This document shows positions 35,783 through 47,070 of a DNA stretch of 64,000 nt, one piece after another. Within the stretch, counting starts at the first letter, position 1, and every line of letters begins with the position of its first letter. The position numbers and the translations under genes were made by a program. A model generated the notes under the pieces. That model was given only the letters and a program-made list of their open reading frames with translations, was not told the DNA's origin and did not search any database. Source of the DNA: Paguma larvata (Eukaryota > Chordata > Mammalia > Carnivora > Viverridae); contig CM057843.1 of NCBI GenBank assembly GCA_030068075.1, positions 11,550,001-11,614,000 on the forward strand, read 5' to 3'.

Positions 35783-35978
35783 AGGCGCCTGGGTGGCTGA
35801 GCCGATTAAGTGTCCAACTTTGGCTCTGGTCATGAATTTGAGTCCCACATCGGTCTCTCTGCTGTCAGCGCAGGGCCCACTTTGGGTTCTCTGACCCCTT
35901 TCTCTCTGTCCCTCCCCCACTCATTCTCTTTCTTTCTCTCTCAAAATAAGTAAATAAACTTAAAAATAAATAAATAAA
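35783..35978 (+). mobile_element. CAN-SINE
   Basis: Target-site duplication AGACACTAAGATGTG and AGATACTAAGATGTG (15 bases, one mismatch). Confidence 0.95.
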
Positions 35979-36499
35979 AGATACTAAGATGTGTTATAAA
36001 TCTAAAATATTTTTTGGTTGTTCTTATGTTGTCCTAAGAGTGCTTTAAACTCATATGATAAAGTAGTTTTTAAAATCTCTATATTAAGAATTACATCTTT
36101 ACTTTTAATATTCTCCTTCAGGAACATGGTATATTTTTGTATTTCTTAAAGTTTTATGTTTCTCAGTTGAGTTTTGTAATTTTCTTCATATGGGTAATAG
36201 TACATACAGTGTATATCACTATGTAATATGTGATTATGTACTTTAAAAAAAGAATAGTTGTTAAGAGAGTCCATGTACAGAGTTCTCATCAGAAGGAAAA
36301 AATATTTTCTCTTGCTTTCTTCTTCCTTTTTGTTGTATCTCTGTAAGAAGATGTTAGCCGAACCTATTGTAGATACTTTAGAATATATGTAAATCCTACC
36401 ATCATGCTGTATGCTTTAAACTTACACAGTAATGTATGTCAATTAATTCTCAGTAAGACTGGAAAAAATTTTAATAATTAAAAATTTAATTTTTTTAAA

Positions 36500-37278
36500 T
36501 TGAAAAGACTAGAAAGATATATAAACTGAGATATTAAAGGGTTATCTCAGCTCAAAAAAATGAAAGTGGAGGCATTACTACTAATTTTATAGAGATGAAG
36601 AGGATAATAAGAGAGGATTATGAACAATTATATGCGCAAGTTTCTAGTAATATATAACCTACCAAGACTGAATCATGAAGAAACAAACAATCTGAATAGA
36701 CCTATAATGAGTAAGGGCTTTAATTCAGTAATGAAAAATTTTCCAACAAAGAAAACCCGTGAACCTAAGGGCTTCACTGGTGAATTTCAACAAATGTTTA
36801 AAGAACTAATATCAGTCATTCTCGAACATTTCCAAAAAAATGAAGAGGAGAGGAATTGCCTAACTCATTCTGTGAGGATACAAAAACAAAGACACTACAA
36901 GAAAAGAAAACTTCATATCAATATCCCTTATGAACAATAATCTAAAAATCCTCAAAAAACAGCAGCAAACAGAGTTCTATAGCATATTAAAAGGTTTAGA
37001 AGCCATGACCAAGTGGAATTTACTCCTAAAATGCAAGAATCATTCAACATAGAAAAATTGATCTCCCTCTCTCCCACACCCCCAGGCCCTGATAAACCAT
37101 CCTCTACTCTCTGTTACTATGACTGTGACTTTCCTAAAATACACATAGAAGTGAGATCATTTTCTATTTGTGTCTGTGTCTGGCTTATTTCACTAAGATC
37201 CCCTCGGTCACTATTATTATGTAAATGAAAGAATTTGCTTCTTTCTCATGACTGAACAATATTCCATTAAATATGCAT

Positions 37279-37309
<31 letters not shown>

Positions 37310-37310
37310 G

Positions 37311-37351
<41 letters not shown>

Positions 37352-37805
37352 GTGAATGAAATTACTGGATGATAGGGTAGTTCTATATTTTAATCTCTTG
37401 CAGAATCTCCATACTATTTTCTATGTGACTGCACCAATTTACATTCTCATCAACAGTGCACAAAAGTTTCCATTTCTCTACACCTTTGCCAACTTTATTA
37501 CCCATTCTTAATAGCCATTCTAACAGGTGTGAGGTCATATCTCATTGTGGTTTTGATTTGTATTTCCCTGGTGATTAATGACATTGATCATTAACGGCCA
37601 TTTGGGTGTCTTCTTGGAAAATGTCTCTTCAGTTCTGCTGCCTATTTTTTCATTGAATTTTGTTTGTATGTGTGTTTGTTCCATGAGTTCCTAAATATTT
37701 TAGATATGAACCCCTTACCAAACATATGGTTTGCAAATATCTTCTCCCTGTCAATAGGTTATTGTCTCACGTTGTTGAATATTTCTTTCACTCAACTGTA
37801 CCTCA
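36500..37805. mobile_element. 5'-inverted L1 at left edge of unit C
   Basis: 36.50-37.06 kb is forward ORF2 (TGAATAGACCTATAATGAGT, GACCAAGTGGAATTTACTCC). After GAAAAATTGATCT the orientation flips, and 37.07-37.8 kb is reverse-strand late ORF2/3' region (GTGATTAATGACATTGATCA, CTTCTCCCTGTCAATAGGTT). The same flip point occurs near 54830, so the element predates the C/D duplication. Confidence 0.85.
37279..37349. repeat. Compound (TA)n(TATG)n(CA)n microsatellite
   Basis: TA run, TATG repeats and CA run in succession inside the inverted L1. The D counterpart at 55035 has a different composition. Confidence 0.93.
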
Positions 37806-38509
37806 GTCTTTCCAGCACCCAACAGGATGTTCCAATTGGTGCCAAAGCAGAAGACAGGAGCCCATATGCTAACAGAGTGTCTAGAAGAGGTCAGCTCAGA
37901 ACTTGGACCCTGGAGACACACTCTCTAGGAAACCCTTTTGCACATACTTCCTTCTAGGAAAGAATTCTGGGAAAGATTACTCTTGAGAACCTCTGTCTCC
38001 TCAGGACACAGCTGTAGGAGTGTGTAATGAGTCTCAACAATTACTCTGACTATGGCCAGGGTGAAGACCCGAGGGAGTCACGTTTCAAGAGATGTTATAA
38101 CCTGGTAAATGATTCCTAATTTTCTCTATTCTGTGACCACCTTGCTTCCTGAGGAGGAAGCTAGAGTTCCGGTCTTCATGCCCCATCCAGAACAGTCGTC
38201 CTTCTGCTCTATCATTAGGAAACTCAAGGCTCTTCTTTCCAAACCACCCAGTCCTAGCTCGTTCACCTCAAGTACAGAGGACCAGAGACCCACTCTTCAG
38301 ACCTACTGCTGGGCCTTTCTGCAACGTGCCTGCCCCCCCATGGAGGAACGTTAACAAGTGCTACAGCGGCTGGCTGTGAACTTCCCACTCGTGGAAGAGG
38401 AATGAAGGGCACAGGGCCAAAACCCTTTCTGACAGCCTCTGAGCTGATGTGTGAATGTTGTGGAAAAGGGTCTTTATGACAGTGACAAATCAAGGATAGA
38501 TACCCAGCA

Positions 38510-38680
38510 ACTGCACTACCTGCATTATCTCCTTTGACCCTCACAAAACCTCCAAAGGTAAGTAGAATTATTTTTGTCACTTTTATCAGATGAAAAATGG
38601 TGAATTGAATTGCCTAAAGTCACACAGAGATATAGTAGCAAAATTAGGACTCAAACCTTGGGTCTAGAACCCAAGTTCTC
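38510..38680 (+). mobile_element. MIR relic (unit C)
   Basis: TTATCTCCTTTGACCCTCAC and AAGTCACACAGAGATATAGT; counterpart of 7095-7270. Confidence 0.75.
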
Positions 38681-40179
38681 AAGATCAGATGGCTAAAAAG
38701 CACAGAGAAAAACAGAGGACCCTCTCCCTCTGATAATTCCCCTTGGGCTTAGTTCCCGAAACCGGATGAGGAGGAGCATTTGTTTGGTTATATTAGTTCT
38801 GCGCTCTCTCCATCTCCTGAAGTGATAGTTTGTATATGCATTATCATCGAGAAGAGCTACGAACCCTCCTTTTACTCTCACATACAATGGTGCATACTCG
38901 TTGGCCCCTTCAGGAAATTATGTTATTTCATTGGCAAAGCAGCAAAGAGTTGAACTTTGAGGAGTCTTAAAGCACTCAGAGGATGTCCAGGTAGCATGTT
39001 TGCTGCTTCCAATGACCAGGGAAAACAGGTGGCCTCTTTTGTCCCTTCTAAACTCTCTTCACACGATTTTATTCCTGTTACAGACATTTCAGAGCACGAA
39101 CACTTTCCAGGAAGGTGGTTTTAGTGACCCAACATTGCCCTTGACTCTGACTCTTGAACTCAAGGCTCTTATTCTGCTTCTAGCATTCATGCTCTTGTAC
39201 CTCCTGGCTCCTTGCCCTGGGGCCAAACGGTTCTTTTACCTCTTTCTCCCAGGATTTTGCAGAAATCATTCTGCGTTCTCTCTATGATGACACCCTGCCA
39301 TCCGCACTGAGGATCTCTATCTTCAGTCCCTGTGCTCAGACACTCCTCTGCTTCAGTTTCCTATTTCTTCAGTTCCCCCAATGATTACACCAACCACTTC
39401 TCTTCTGGTGTTACTTGCTCTTACGTTCTTTAGTTCTTTTTCATTTTTCTATGCCGTGGTTTTCCTTGCACCAGATTGTCATTCAAAATGTTGTCTTGTG
39501 TATCAGTCATTTAATGTATATACTCAAGTACCTATGTTTATATTTAACAAAAGTTTGCGTTTCTCCACTACCGGAAACAGTGCAACTCACATCCACTATA
39601 CTAATTCTTAGTACCTCATGAATAAATTAGAAATTCCTTGCATTGGTTAGAATGTCCCACAATATAAACCCAAACTTCTTTCTGGATTGAACACTCCTTG
39701 TCTTGTGCCTGTGTTCTCAGCTCCTGACAAAAATATATAACATATTCCTGCCTAAACCATCTATTCTTGAGTTTTTCTCCATGATAAGGAACTTCATCCG
39801 TTGGGTGATGGGTAGACAATGAGTGGTTTCGGAGACAGACACAATCAAATTTGCATTTTATAAATATAATATTGATTTCAGTAAGCAGATATCTATATAA
39901 ACAAGTAGGATGAGCATCGTAATGGCCCCGGGATTTCCTTTCCCATTGGAAATAACTTCCATTTATCCTCAAACTCTTCACAAGGAACACACCCTATCTC
40001 CTACATTCAGTGAAAAATGGACTTGAGCCACCCAGCGCTGGAGCCACCCTCTGGACCCAATTACCATCCAACACGCAAAAACTCATTTTAAATCAAAATT
40101 ATTTATTATTGTTAAAACATCAGAATAATGAAGAATAACATAACAAAAGTTCATCATCTTGGTCTATATGCTACAAACA

Positions 40180-40204
40180 TTTTTTAAAGTTTATTTATTT
40201 ATTT

Positions 40205-40244
<40 letters not shown>

Positions 40245-40354
40245 CAAGCAAGCCCCATGCTGCCAACACAGAGCTCAACACAGGGCTCAATTCCATGAAC
40301 TGCAAGATCTTGACCTGAGCTGAGACCAAGAGTCAGATGCTTAATTGACTCGGG
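40180..40354 (-). mobile_element. Head-truncated CAN-SINE (unit C)
   Basis: Has TTTATTTATTTGAGA and (GA)n and continues to CAGATGCTTAATTGACT but lacks the usual CCACCCAGGCGCCCC end. Shared with unit D at 58113-58284. Confidence 0.85.
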
Positions 40355-41938
40355 ACAAAGATAACTGCATTTCTAGACTTGCTAGTATATTCCAATTAGG
40401 ACCTATACTTTCACTATGTATGTATGTATTAGTTTATGTATTAAGTTGTGCACATAATGTGTGATACAAAACATATCATCCAGTGACTTCCTTTTTTCCA
40501 GCCTATTTTTTAAAATTTGTCCTTGAGAATTCATTCACTTTTACAGAGGCACAGAATTTATTGAGAAGAAAATCGCACAATTTGCTTATCTATTCCTCCA
40601 TGGGTAGGCCATTTCCAAGTTTTCTGTTGACAGTACATCCTCATGGATGTCTTCAGGAACACAAATGCCAGACTTTCTCCAGGGTCTAATCTAGAAGTGG
40701 GATCACAGTTATATGAACTCCAGCTTTCCAGAGGGAGGCTAATTGTTCTCCAATGGCAATGCTAATTTTCCCATTTCTTCCCAACACTTGAAATTGTCAT
40801 ACTTTTACACATCCCAAGAAGGATGTTTAATTGTTTTTTAATTCAGTTAAACATCCTTTCGTTTATTTCTTGGCCATACCAGCTTCCTCTTCTATGGCTG
40901 ACCTGTTCCAGCCTTTTTGCCCATTACTTCTTACAGTATTTTTGGTCCTTTTCTTATCAGTGTATAGGAATCCTCTGTTACTATGAATACTAATCCTTTC
41001 TTAATTATGTGTGCAGCAAACACCTGTTGGCAGTCCATGACTTGCCTTCCCCCTTTCTTTATAAATGTCTTTTCATATAAATACTTTAAATTTAATGTAC
41101 TCAACTTTAATATATTTTTCTTATGTTTTATATGCTTTGTGCCTGGTTTTTTAAAAATCAGTTCTTTTCCCAATATCATAAACATATTTTCCTCTAAATA
41201 TTTTTCCAGCTCTATTGAAATATAATTGGCACACTACATTGTGTAAGTTTAAGGAGTATAGCATGTTGATTTGATATGTTTATGTATTCCTCTAAATATT
41301 TTGAACTTCAGCTTTTTACAGTTAATCTTTAGGAATTATTTTCAGTACTGTTTTCATATATGGGCATCCCCACATACAGAACAGTCAGTCAATCCTTTCC
41401 CTGCCCATTTCTAAGTCAACTATGTTGTATACTAACTCCTAATAAACACTTGATCTGGGCCTGGACTCTCCAGACTGGCACATAGGTCTATTTTTCATTC
41501 CCTACACCAATACCACTCTCTGAATTATAATAGTAAATAATTTGATGATTGATAAGGTAATTAATTCCTTCTTATTCTATATGCTCAAATTATATTTGCT
41601 CTTCATACTTCCTTATTTTTCTGCATGCTAAATTCAAGTTTAACAGAAATCTGTGGTATTTTGATTAGGATTGCACCCAATTCATAGATTAATCACAGGA
41701 GAACTGACATTTTTATCAGAGCTAAGTCTTGCCATTAGCATGACTTATCTTTCCATTTCTTTAGGTGTTCTTTTTGTCGTTCTTCAGTAGTGTTATAATT
41801 TTTTAAACTAGTTGGACTCTTTTTGTTAGGATTATTTGTAGGTTCCTTAATGTTTTCTATTGCTGATTGTGAATGAGGAGACTTTTTAAAAATTATAAAT
41901 TTAATTTGTTACTATTGAAGAGTAAGTAGGGGCACCTA

Positions 41939-42131
41939 GGTGGTTCAGTTGGTTGAGCGTCCAACTTTGGCTCAGGTCATGATCTCACAATTTGTGGGTT
42001 TGAGCCCCGTATTATGCTCTGTGCTGACAGGTCAGAGCCTGGAACCTGCTTGAGATTCTGTGTCTCCCTCTCTCTGTGTCTCTCTGCCACAGACACTGTG
42101 TCTCTCTGTGTCCCCCCTCCCCACCTCATGT

Positions 42132-42163
<32 letters not shown>

Positions 42164-42180
42164 AAAAATAAATAAACATG
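41939..42180 (+). mobile_element. CAN-SINE with (TCTG)n expansion (unit C)
   Basis: Head GGGGCACCTAGGTGGTTCAG. The tail region holds a TCTG run near 42134-42154 that is not expanded in the D copy. Confidence 0.93.
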
Positions 42181-42186
42181 TTTTTA

Positions 42187-42346
42187 CATAAGAGACTCTC
42201 AAAGACTAAGAAAAAACTGAGGGTGAGGGGGATGAGGGAGGGGGGAGAAGGGGTGACGGGCATTAAAAAGGGCACATGTTGGGATGAACACTGGGTGTTA
42301 TATGTAAACCAATTTGAAAATAAACTATTATAAAATTTAAAAAAAC
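42187..42346 (+). mobile_element. L1 3' UTR fragment present only in unit C
   Basis: About 160 bases of L1 3' end (GACGGGCATTAAAAAGGGCA, AACACTGGGTGTTATATG, A-rich end) flanked by CATGTTTTTA (42177-42186 and 42347-42356). Unit D has the uninterrupted site near 60100, so insertion followed the C/D duplication, unless D lost it exactly. Confidence 0.9.
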
Positions 42347-43194
42347 CATGTTTTTAAATTTAAAAAAAAAAAGAATAAGTATAGTGATTGTGTTTAATAT
42401 TGGGTTTATACCAAGCAAACTTGGTGATATCTCTAGAGGTTCCCTTGGGAATCCTTGATTGATCCAGAGATTCCTGTGGGTTTTCTTTGCAGACAATCAC
42501 ATTTTCTGTGAATCTTATTCCTCTGTTCTTGCTTTTCAAATTCTAATATAGCAAAAAAAAGTTTTCTGGTGTTACTTCACAAATACGGCATCACTGTAGT
42601 GTTTTATGCATAGGACTCAAATTAGCTCTCTACATTATGTATATCTGTGACTGCATCTCCTATACCAAAAGGGAATTAACATACTAGAATCCAGCCTTTA
42701 GGGCCTTCTTTGTGGTCGGAAACCTGAAGGAGCTACAATAGTTTCAACTATGACTTATAACACTGGTTTGGAATTTCCTTCTTGTTTCCCATACCTAAGT
42801 ATTCCCATTTCTTCCCTTTATATTTAGCTATGTACTTTTTTGTTTTTAGTTTTAAAACTTATCTAGAATTTCTATGTGTTTTAACTGGAATGGGACTTGT
42901 CAACATTAGCTTAATCCTCCATGTTGCCAAAAGCTCCACCTCTGGAACATTATAGACCACCTGAAATACCATAGTCTTTTAGCTTCATCAAAACTTGTGA
43001 ACCCTCGTATATTATGTGTGAAGATAGGGAAAGGCATTTCAAAAGAGAAAATCAGCAAAGATTTTATTTTTTTAAGTATATCGTATTTGGGGAACAATTA
43101 ATGAGAACTGCATTCTCTGTACCAAGCATATAATTCACACAAGCACTATAGAAGACAGTAAGAATTAGTGGTTAAATTAGATATAGATTCAATT

Positions 43195-43388
43195 GGGCCA
43201 CCTGGGTGGCTCATTTGGTTGTCTGACTCTTGAATCGGCTCAATTCGTGGGATCGAGCCCCACATGAGCTAATAGCACAAAACCTGCTTGGGATTCTTTC
43301 TCTCCTTCTCTCTGCCCCTCCCCCACTCATGCTTGCTCTTGCTCGCTCTCTCTTTCTCAAAATAAATAAATAAATAAACTCTGAAAAA
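43195..43388 (+). mobile_element. CAN-SINE with 15-base internal deletion (unit C)
   Basis: Same insertion as 60940-61146 in unit D, but the internal promoter-region segment GGTCATAACCTCACA present in D is missing. Confidence 0.92.
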
Positions 43389-44399
43389 TCTAGATAGGTA
43401 GATTGATTGAATTAATTAATTATTGAGTAAAGTGCTCTTTAGAAAAATTAGTGATTTATTTCGGCTATCTTGAGCCACAATAACAAAGAGATCACAAAAC
43501 ATACAATGGTTTCAATGGAATAAAAGTTTATTTCTCTCCTACATAATAGTTCCCGTAGGTATCCTTGGTGGTGGGCGGCTCCACTGGATGGGGAGAACTA
43601 AGAACACGGGTTCATTCCACCGTGTGATGCCACCACCCCGTTCAGCCTACTGGCCATTGCCATCTGGTTGGAGGAAGCCCAGAACTGGAATGCACGGATT
43701 GTGAGGCAGTGGCTAAAATCCAGTCACATGAACATACCTCAGTGCAAGGGAGAGTGAGAAATGTAGTTTAACTGTGTGTCCAGGAAGATGAGAACAACAA
43801 GGATTTGAATAAGCAACTAGTAGTCTCTGCCATCATCAGTATGCCTCAGAGTGCAAGTGACTCAAAGAACAGGGACTCTGTGCTCAAGCAACTAAGGAAG
43901 CATTACAAAGTTTCAGTTAGAAAATGATGATCTAAGCTGAAGCTCTGAAACTATAAGTAGAAGAATTGAGTTATGTAAGAATTATTTTAAATGAACAATC
44001 AATAAAATCAGATGTAGAAGTGAGGAATAAACTGGATGAGTGTGCTTCTGAACCTGCCATATGTGAGGAACCCCAAAAACAAACCCTGATTTAACCCAAG
44101 AAATACTGAGTGCATACAATGCACAACTTCTATAATGATCTCTCTACGGTTATTAACATAAGCAAAGTATGGTTTTCCTCCTCAAATAAGCTTGCAAACC
44201 ACTTAGGGGGAATATAGTATTTGGACAGACACATTGGTAGTATAACTGAATGTGGAAATATGGGAAAGAGAGACAGGTATAGATCTGGGAGTGTACTAAG
44301 CAGTAGTTGAAATGAGTATGGAGTTGGATGACCCAAGAAAAGAAATAATAAAGGAAGGGAAGAGAAAAACTTTGCGATTATTGATATTAGAGAATTTTC

Positions 44400-44618
44400 T
44401 TTTTTTTTTTTAGCATTTTTATTTTATTTTTGAGAGACATAGAGACAGAGAGTGAGCAAGGGAAGGGCAGAGAGAGAGGGAGATACAGAATCCGAAGCAG
44501 GCTCTAGGCTCTGAGCCGTCAGCACAGAGCCCGACCCGTGGCTCGAACTCACAGACCGCGAGATCATGACCTGAGCCGAAGTCGGACGCTCAACCGACTG
44601 AGCCACTCAGGCGCCCCC
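44400..44618 (-). mobile_element. CAN-SINE (unit C)
   Basis: Target-site duplication ATATTAGAGAATTTTC on both sides; in unit D at 62169-62396. Confidence 0.95.
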
Positions 44619-45328
44619 ATATTAGAGAATTTTCCAAAGAGATTCTATCAAAGGAGGGGATGAAATTCTTCTCTGAAAATGGCACACTTGCGGAGAAAAC
44701 TCACTAGGTGTTATTGCTAGGACCTAAACCCAGTGATTCTCGTGATTTACGATCATCCCATGTCAGCGTAGACACCTGCTACTCCTGAGCTCTAGGATCA
44801 CTATCAGTTTGGTCTTTGGAACAACTTCTAATTTCATGGCTGGTCCTTGTAATAACACAAAGATTCCAAAACGCTGCCCTTTCCTTGTCATGTGTAATTT
44901 CAAAAAATGCGTGAGATTATTGGCTTTTCCATTACTTTGTAAAGTCCCTGAGAGTGGACTATGTCTTACATGTTGATGAAGTGGATTAAAAACTGTATTT
45001 TGCACATATTTGTGCTTTTTCCATAAGCTGAGCAAAGTATCTAGCACGTACAATCTAAAAAGTTTTTGTGCATTGATTAAATCCTAGGTGTGTGAGTGAT
45101 GGTTCTGGGATAGAGGAGTATGGGTATCTATGGTTCACAGAGTGCTCACTTCTTAGACATGAGTGTCAAGGGCTAATTGTTGATCTGTACCACTGAATGA
45201 CAAGGATATTTCCCCAAAATGTGGGCTGTCTCTGGGTTCAGTAAACTCATCATTAAGATTGCTGGTCACATAATCAAGACTGGTGGGTAAGAAAGATCAT
45301 TACATTAGTTGTATCTCCAAAATAATTC

Positions 45329-45352
45329 TGGATTCCTCTCCCTCTTTCTTAG
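45329..45352 (+). promoter_or_regulatory. Putative splice acceptor before gene C
   Basis: Long pyrimidine tract ending TTTCTTAG, ten bases before the start ATG. It is a better acceptor than the AAG in units A and B, and the base count after it is not compatible with an in-frame join to a phase-1 upstream exon. The same sequence precedes gene D at 63107-63130. Confidence 0.45.
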
Positions 45353-45362
45353 CAAAGGAGCC

Positions 45363-46292
45363 ATGAGGGGAGACAACCAATCCTCTACCCTGGAATTCAT
45401 CCTCCTGGGAGTTACTGGTCAGCAGGAACAGGAAGACTTTTTCTTCATCCTCTTCCTGTTCATTTACCCCATCACACTGACTGGAAACCTGCTCATCATC
45501 TTGGCCATTCGCTCTGACATTCACCTCCACATTCCCATGTACTTTTTCCTTGCCAACCTCTCCTTTGTTGACATCTTATTCTCCTCTGTAACTATCCCTA
45601 AAATGCTAGTCAACCATCTACTACACAGCAAAGCCATCTCCTTTGGAGGATGCTTGGCACAGTTGTATTTTATGATTGCCTTGGGTAACACAGATAGCTA
45701 TATACTCGCTGCGATGGCATACGATCGTGCCGTGGCCATCAGCCGCCCACTTCATTACACAACAATCATGAGCCCACGGACTTGCATCTTGCTAGTTGTT
45801 GTGTCCTGGGTGGTTGGAAACGCCAATGCCCTCCCCCACACTCTGCTCACATCCAGTCTGTCCTTCTGTGGCAACAAGGAAGTAGCCAACTTCTACTGTG
45901 ACACTATCCCTTTACTCAAGCTCTCCTGTTCTGACATCCATTTTAATGTGAAGGTGATGTACCTAGGGGCTGGTGTTTTCTCTGTACCATTACTATTCAT
46001 CATCATCTCCTATATTCATGTCTTTTCCACAGTTCTGAGGGTTCCATCCACCAAGGGTGTGCTCAAAGCCTTTTCCACCTGTGGTTCCCACCTCACAGTT
46101 GTTACTCTATATTATGGGACAGTCATGGGCATGTATTTCCGCCCTCTGTCTAGTTACAGTCTAAAGGATGCAGTGGTAACTGTTATGTACATGACAGTGA
46201 TCCCAATGTTAAATCCTTTCATTTATAGCCTGAGAAATCAGGACATGAAGGCTGCCCTGAGGAAACTCTTCAGCAAAAGACTCTCCTCATAA
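45363..46292 (+). CDS. OR1A-like: Olfactory receptor, OR1A-like (gene C)
   Basis: Intact 309-residue odorant receptor starting MRGDNQSSTLEF, with the ATG in good context (GCCATGA). A frame extends upstream to 45309 but crosses a clear acceptor (pyrimidines then TTAG, AG at 45351-45352), so the ATG ten bases after that AG is preferred. Landmarks: N5-Q-S, GN 41-42, C97, C169/C179/C189, MAYDRAVAI 118-126, KAFSTCGSHL 235-244, NPFIY 284-288, and a basic C-terminal tail KRLSS. The motif before TM2 reads HIPMYFF where A, B and D have HNPMYFF, so Ile57 looks derived. Pocket segment 107-112 reads L-G-N-T-D-S (Gly108). Gene C is about 2% different in DNA from gene D over the 860 shared bases, with 17 differences counted by eye. 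No disabling change was seen. Confidence 0.93.
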   Translation: MRGDNQSSTLEFILLGVTGQQEQEDFFFILFLFIYPITLTGNLLIILAIRSDIHLHIPMYFFLANLSFVDILFSSVTIPKMLVNHLLHSKAISFGGCLAQLYFMIALGNTDSYILAAMAYDRAVAISRPLHYTTIMSPRTCILLVVVSWVVGNANALPHTLLTSSLSFCGNKEVANFYCDTIPLLKLSCSDIHFNVKVMYLGAGVFSVPLLFIIISYIHVFSTVLRVPSTKGVLKAFSTCGSHLTVVTLYYGTVMGMYFRPLSSYSLKDAVVTVMYMTVIPMLNPFIYSLRNQDMKAALRKLFSKRLSS

Positions 46293-46673
46293 CCAAAGTA
46301 GGTCATATTGGAGAGCCAACTGGAGTCACCAATTAGGTGCAGCTGGAAATCCAGCTCCAATGTCCTCCTCCACCAAGAAGCCCCATCTGTCCTTCCCAGG
46401 TAGAAATTCCTCTTCTCTGAAATCGTATGATACATCTTATGAAATTATTGCTTTGTACATATTATTGTCCTTTTAGCATCACAGGAATATTTGAGTCATG
46501 TCCCAGATAAGTTACAATGATCAGAGTAAAATTGAGCATGCCTGAAGCTCTGCTTCTACATGAACATGAACCTGAACATGAACATGAACATACTAGGAAT
46601 AATAACTGCCCCACCATGGTCACAGGGTGTGAAGATTACAATAGTTCATGATTTAAAAGCTATAAATCAATGG

Positions 46674-46902
46674 GGCACTTGGGTGGCTCAGTTAGTTAAG
46701 CATCCAACTTCTGCTCAGGTCATGCATGGTCTCATGGTTTATGGGTTTAAGGCCCCCATCAGGTTCTTTGCTGTCAGCACAGGGCCTTTGTCTGAAGCTC
46801 TGTCTCTCTGTCTTTGTCTCTCTGTCTCTCTCTCTCTCTCTGCCGCTCCTGTACTGTTTCTCTCTCTCTCTCTCTCTCAAAATAAATAAATAAACTTTAA
46901 AA
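46674..46902 (+). mobile_element. CAN-SINE downstream of gene C
   Basis: Flanked by GCTATAAATCA on both sides; (TC)n tract and AATAAATAAATA tail. Confidence 0.94.
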
Positions 46903-47070
46903 AATGCTATAAATCACTATTCAAATGTCAGATTTTTTACTATTATGCTAATTACCCCTACTATGCTTGTAAGCCTCAAGGGAGAGAACTGTCTTAAACT
47001 ATCACTCTACCTCTTTCACAGTCTGCTTATATAAAGCGTATCCAATGATTCTTGATGGAAAGTGAGATGA

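Larger units (their letters stand above)
34900..36480 (-). mobile_element. Old L1 relic, reverse strand (weak)
   Basis: AT-rich, with reverse-strand L1-like phrases such as TTTGACATATGGTGAATTGG and GACATTTATTGAATCATTTC. Two SINEs are inserted in it. The part after 36000 is not clearly assigned. Confidence 0.4.
41120..42500 (-). mobile_element. Old L1 relic (unit C copy), with SINE and L1 insertions
   Basis: Includes CTATTGAAATATAATTGGCA and AAGGAGTATAGCATGTTGAT, typical of an old L1 3' region. The D copy is at 59050-60430. Confidence 0.5.
37806..47070 (+). repeat. Tandem duplication unit C (contains gene C)
   Basis: Starts abruptly at the end of an L1, at a point equivalent to about 6430 in unit A, so the first part of the ancestral unit is missing. 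From there it follows units A and B to the receptor and beyond. It is nearly identical to unit D over its full visible length. Non-gene stretches 38690-40170, 40355-41110 and 43389-44380 hold only old relics and nothing that I can call a gene. An AATAAA lies at 47074-47079. Confidence 0.85.

Noticed and set aside
38109..38354. 81-codon plus-strand frame conserved at 56037-56282
   Set aside because: The unit B counterpart near 23030 has stops and unit A reads differently; no domain was recognised.
39616..39990. 124-codon reverse frame conserved at 57550-57924
   Set aside because: Conserved only between the recent C and D copies. The aligned unit A and B regions do not keep the frame, so identity reflects recency.
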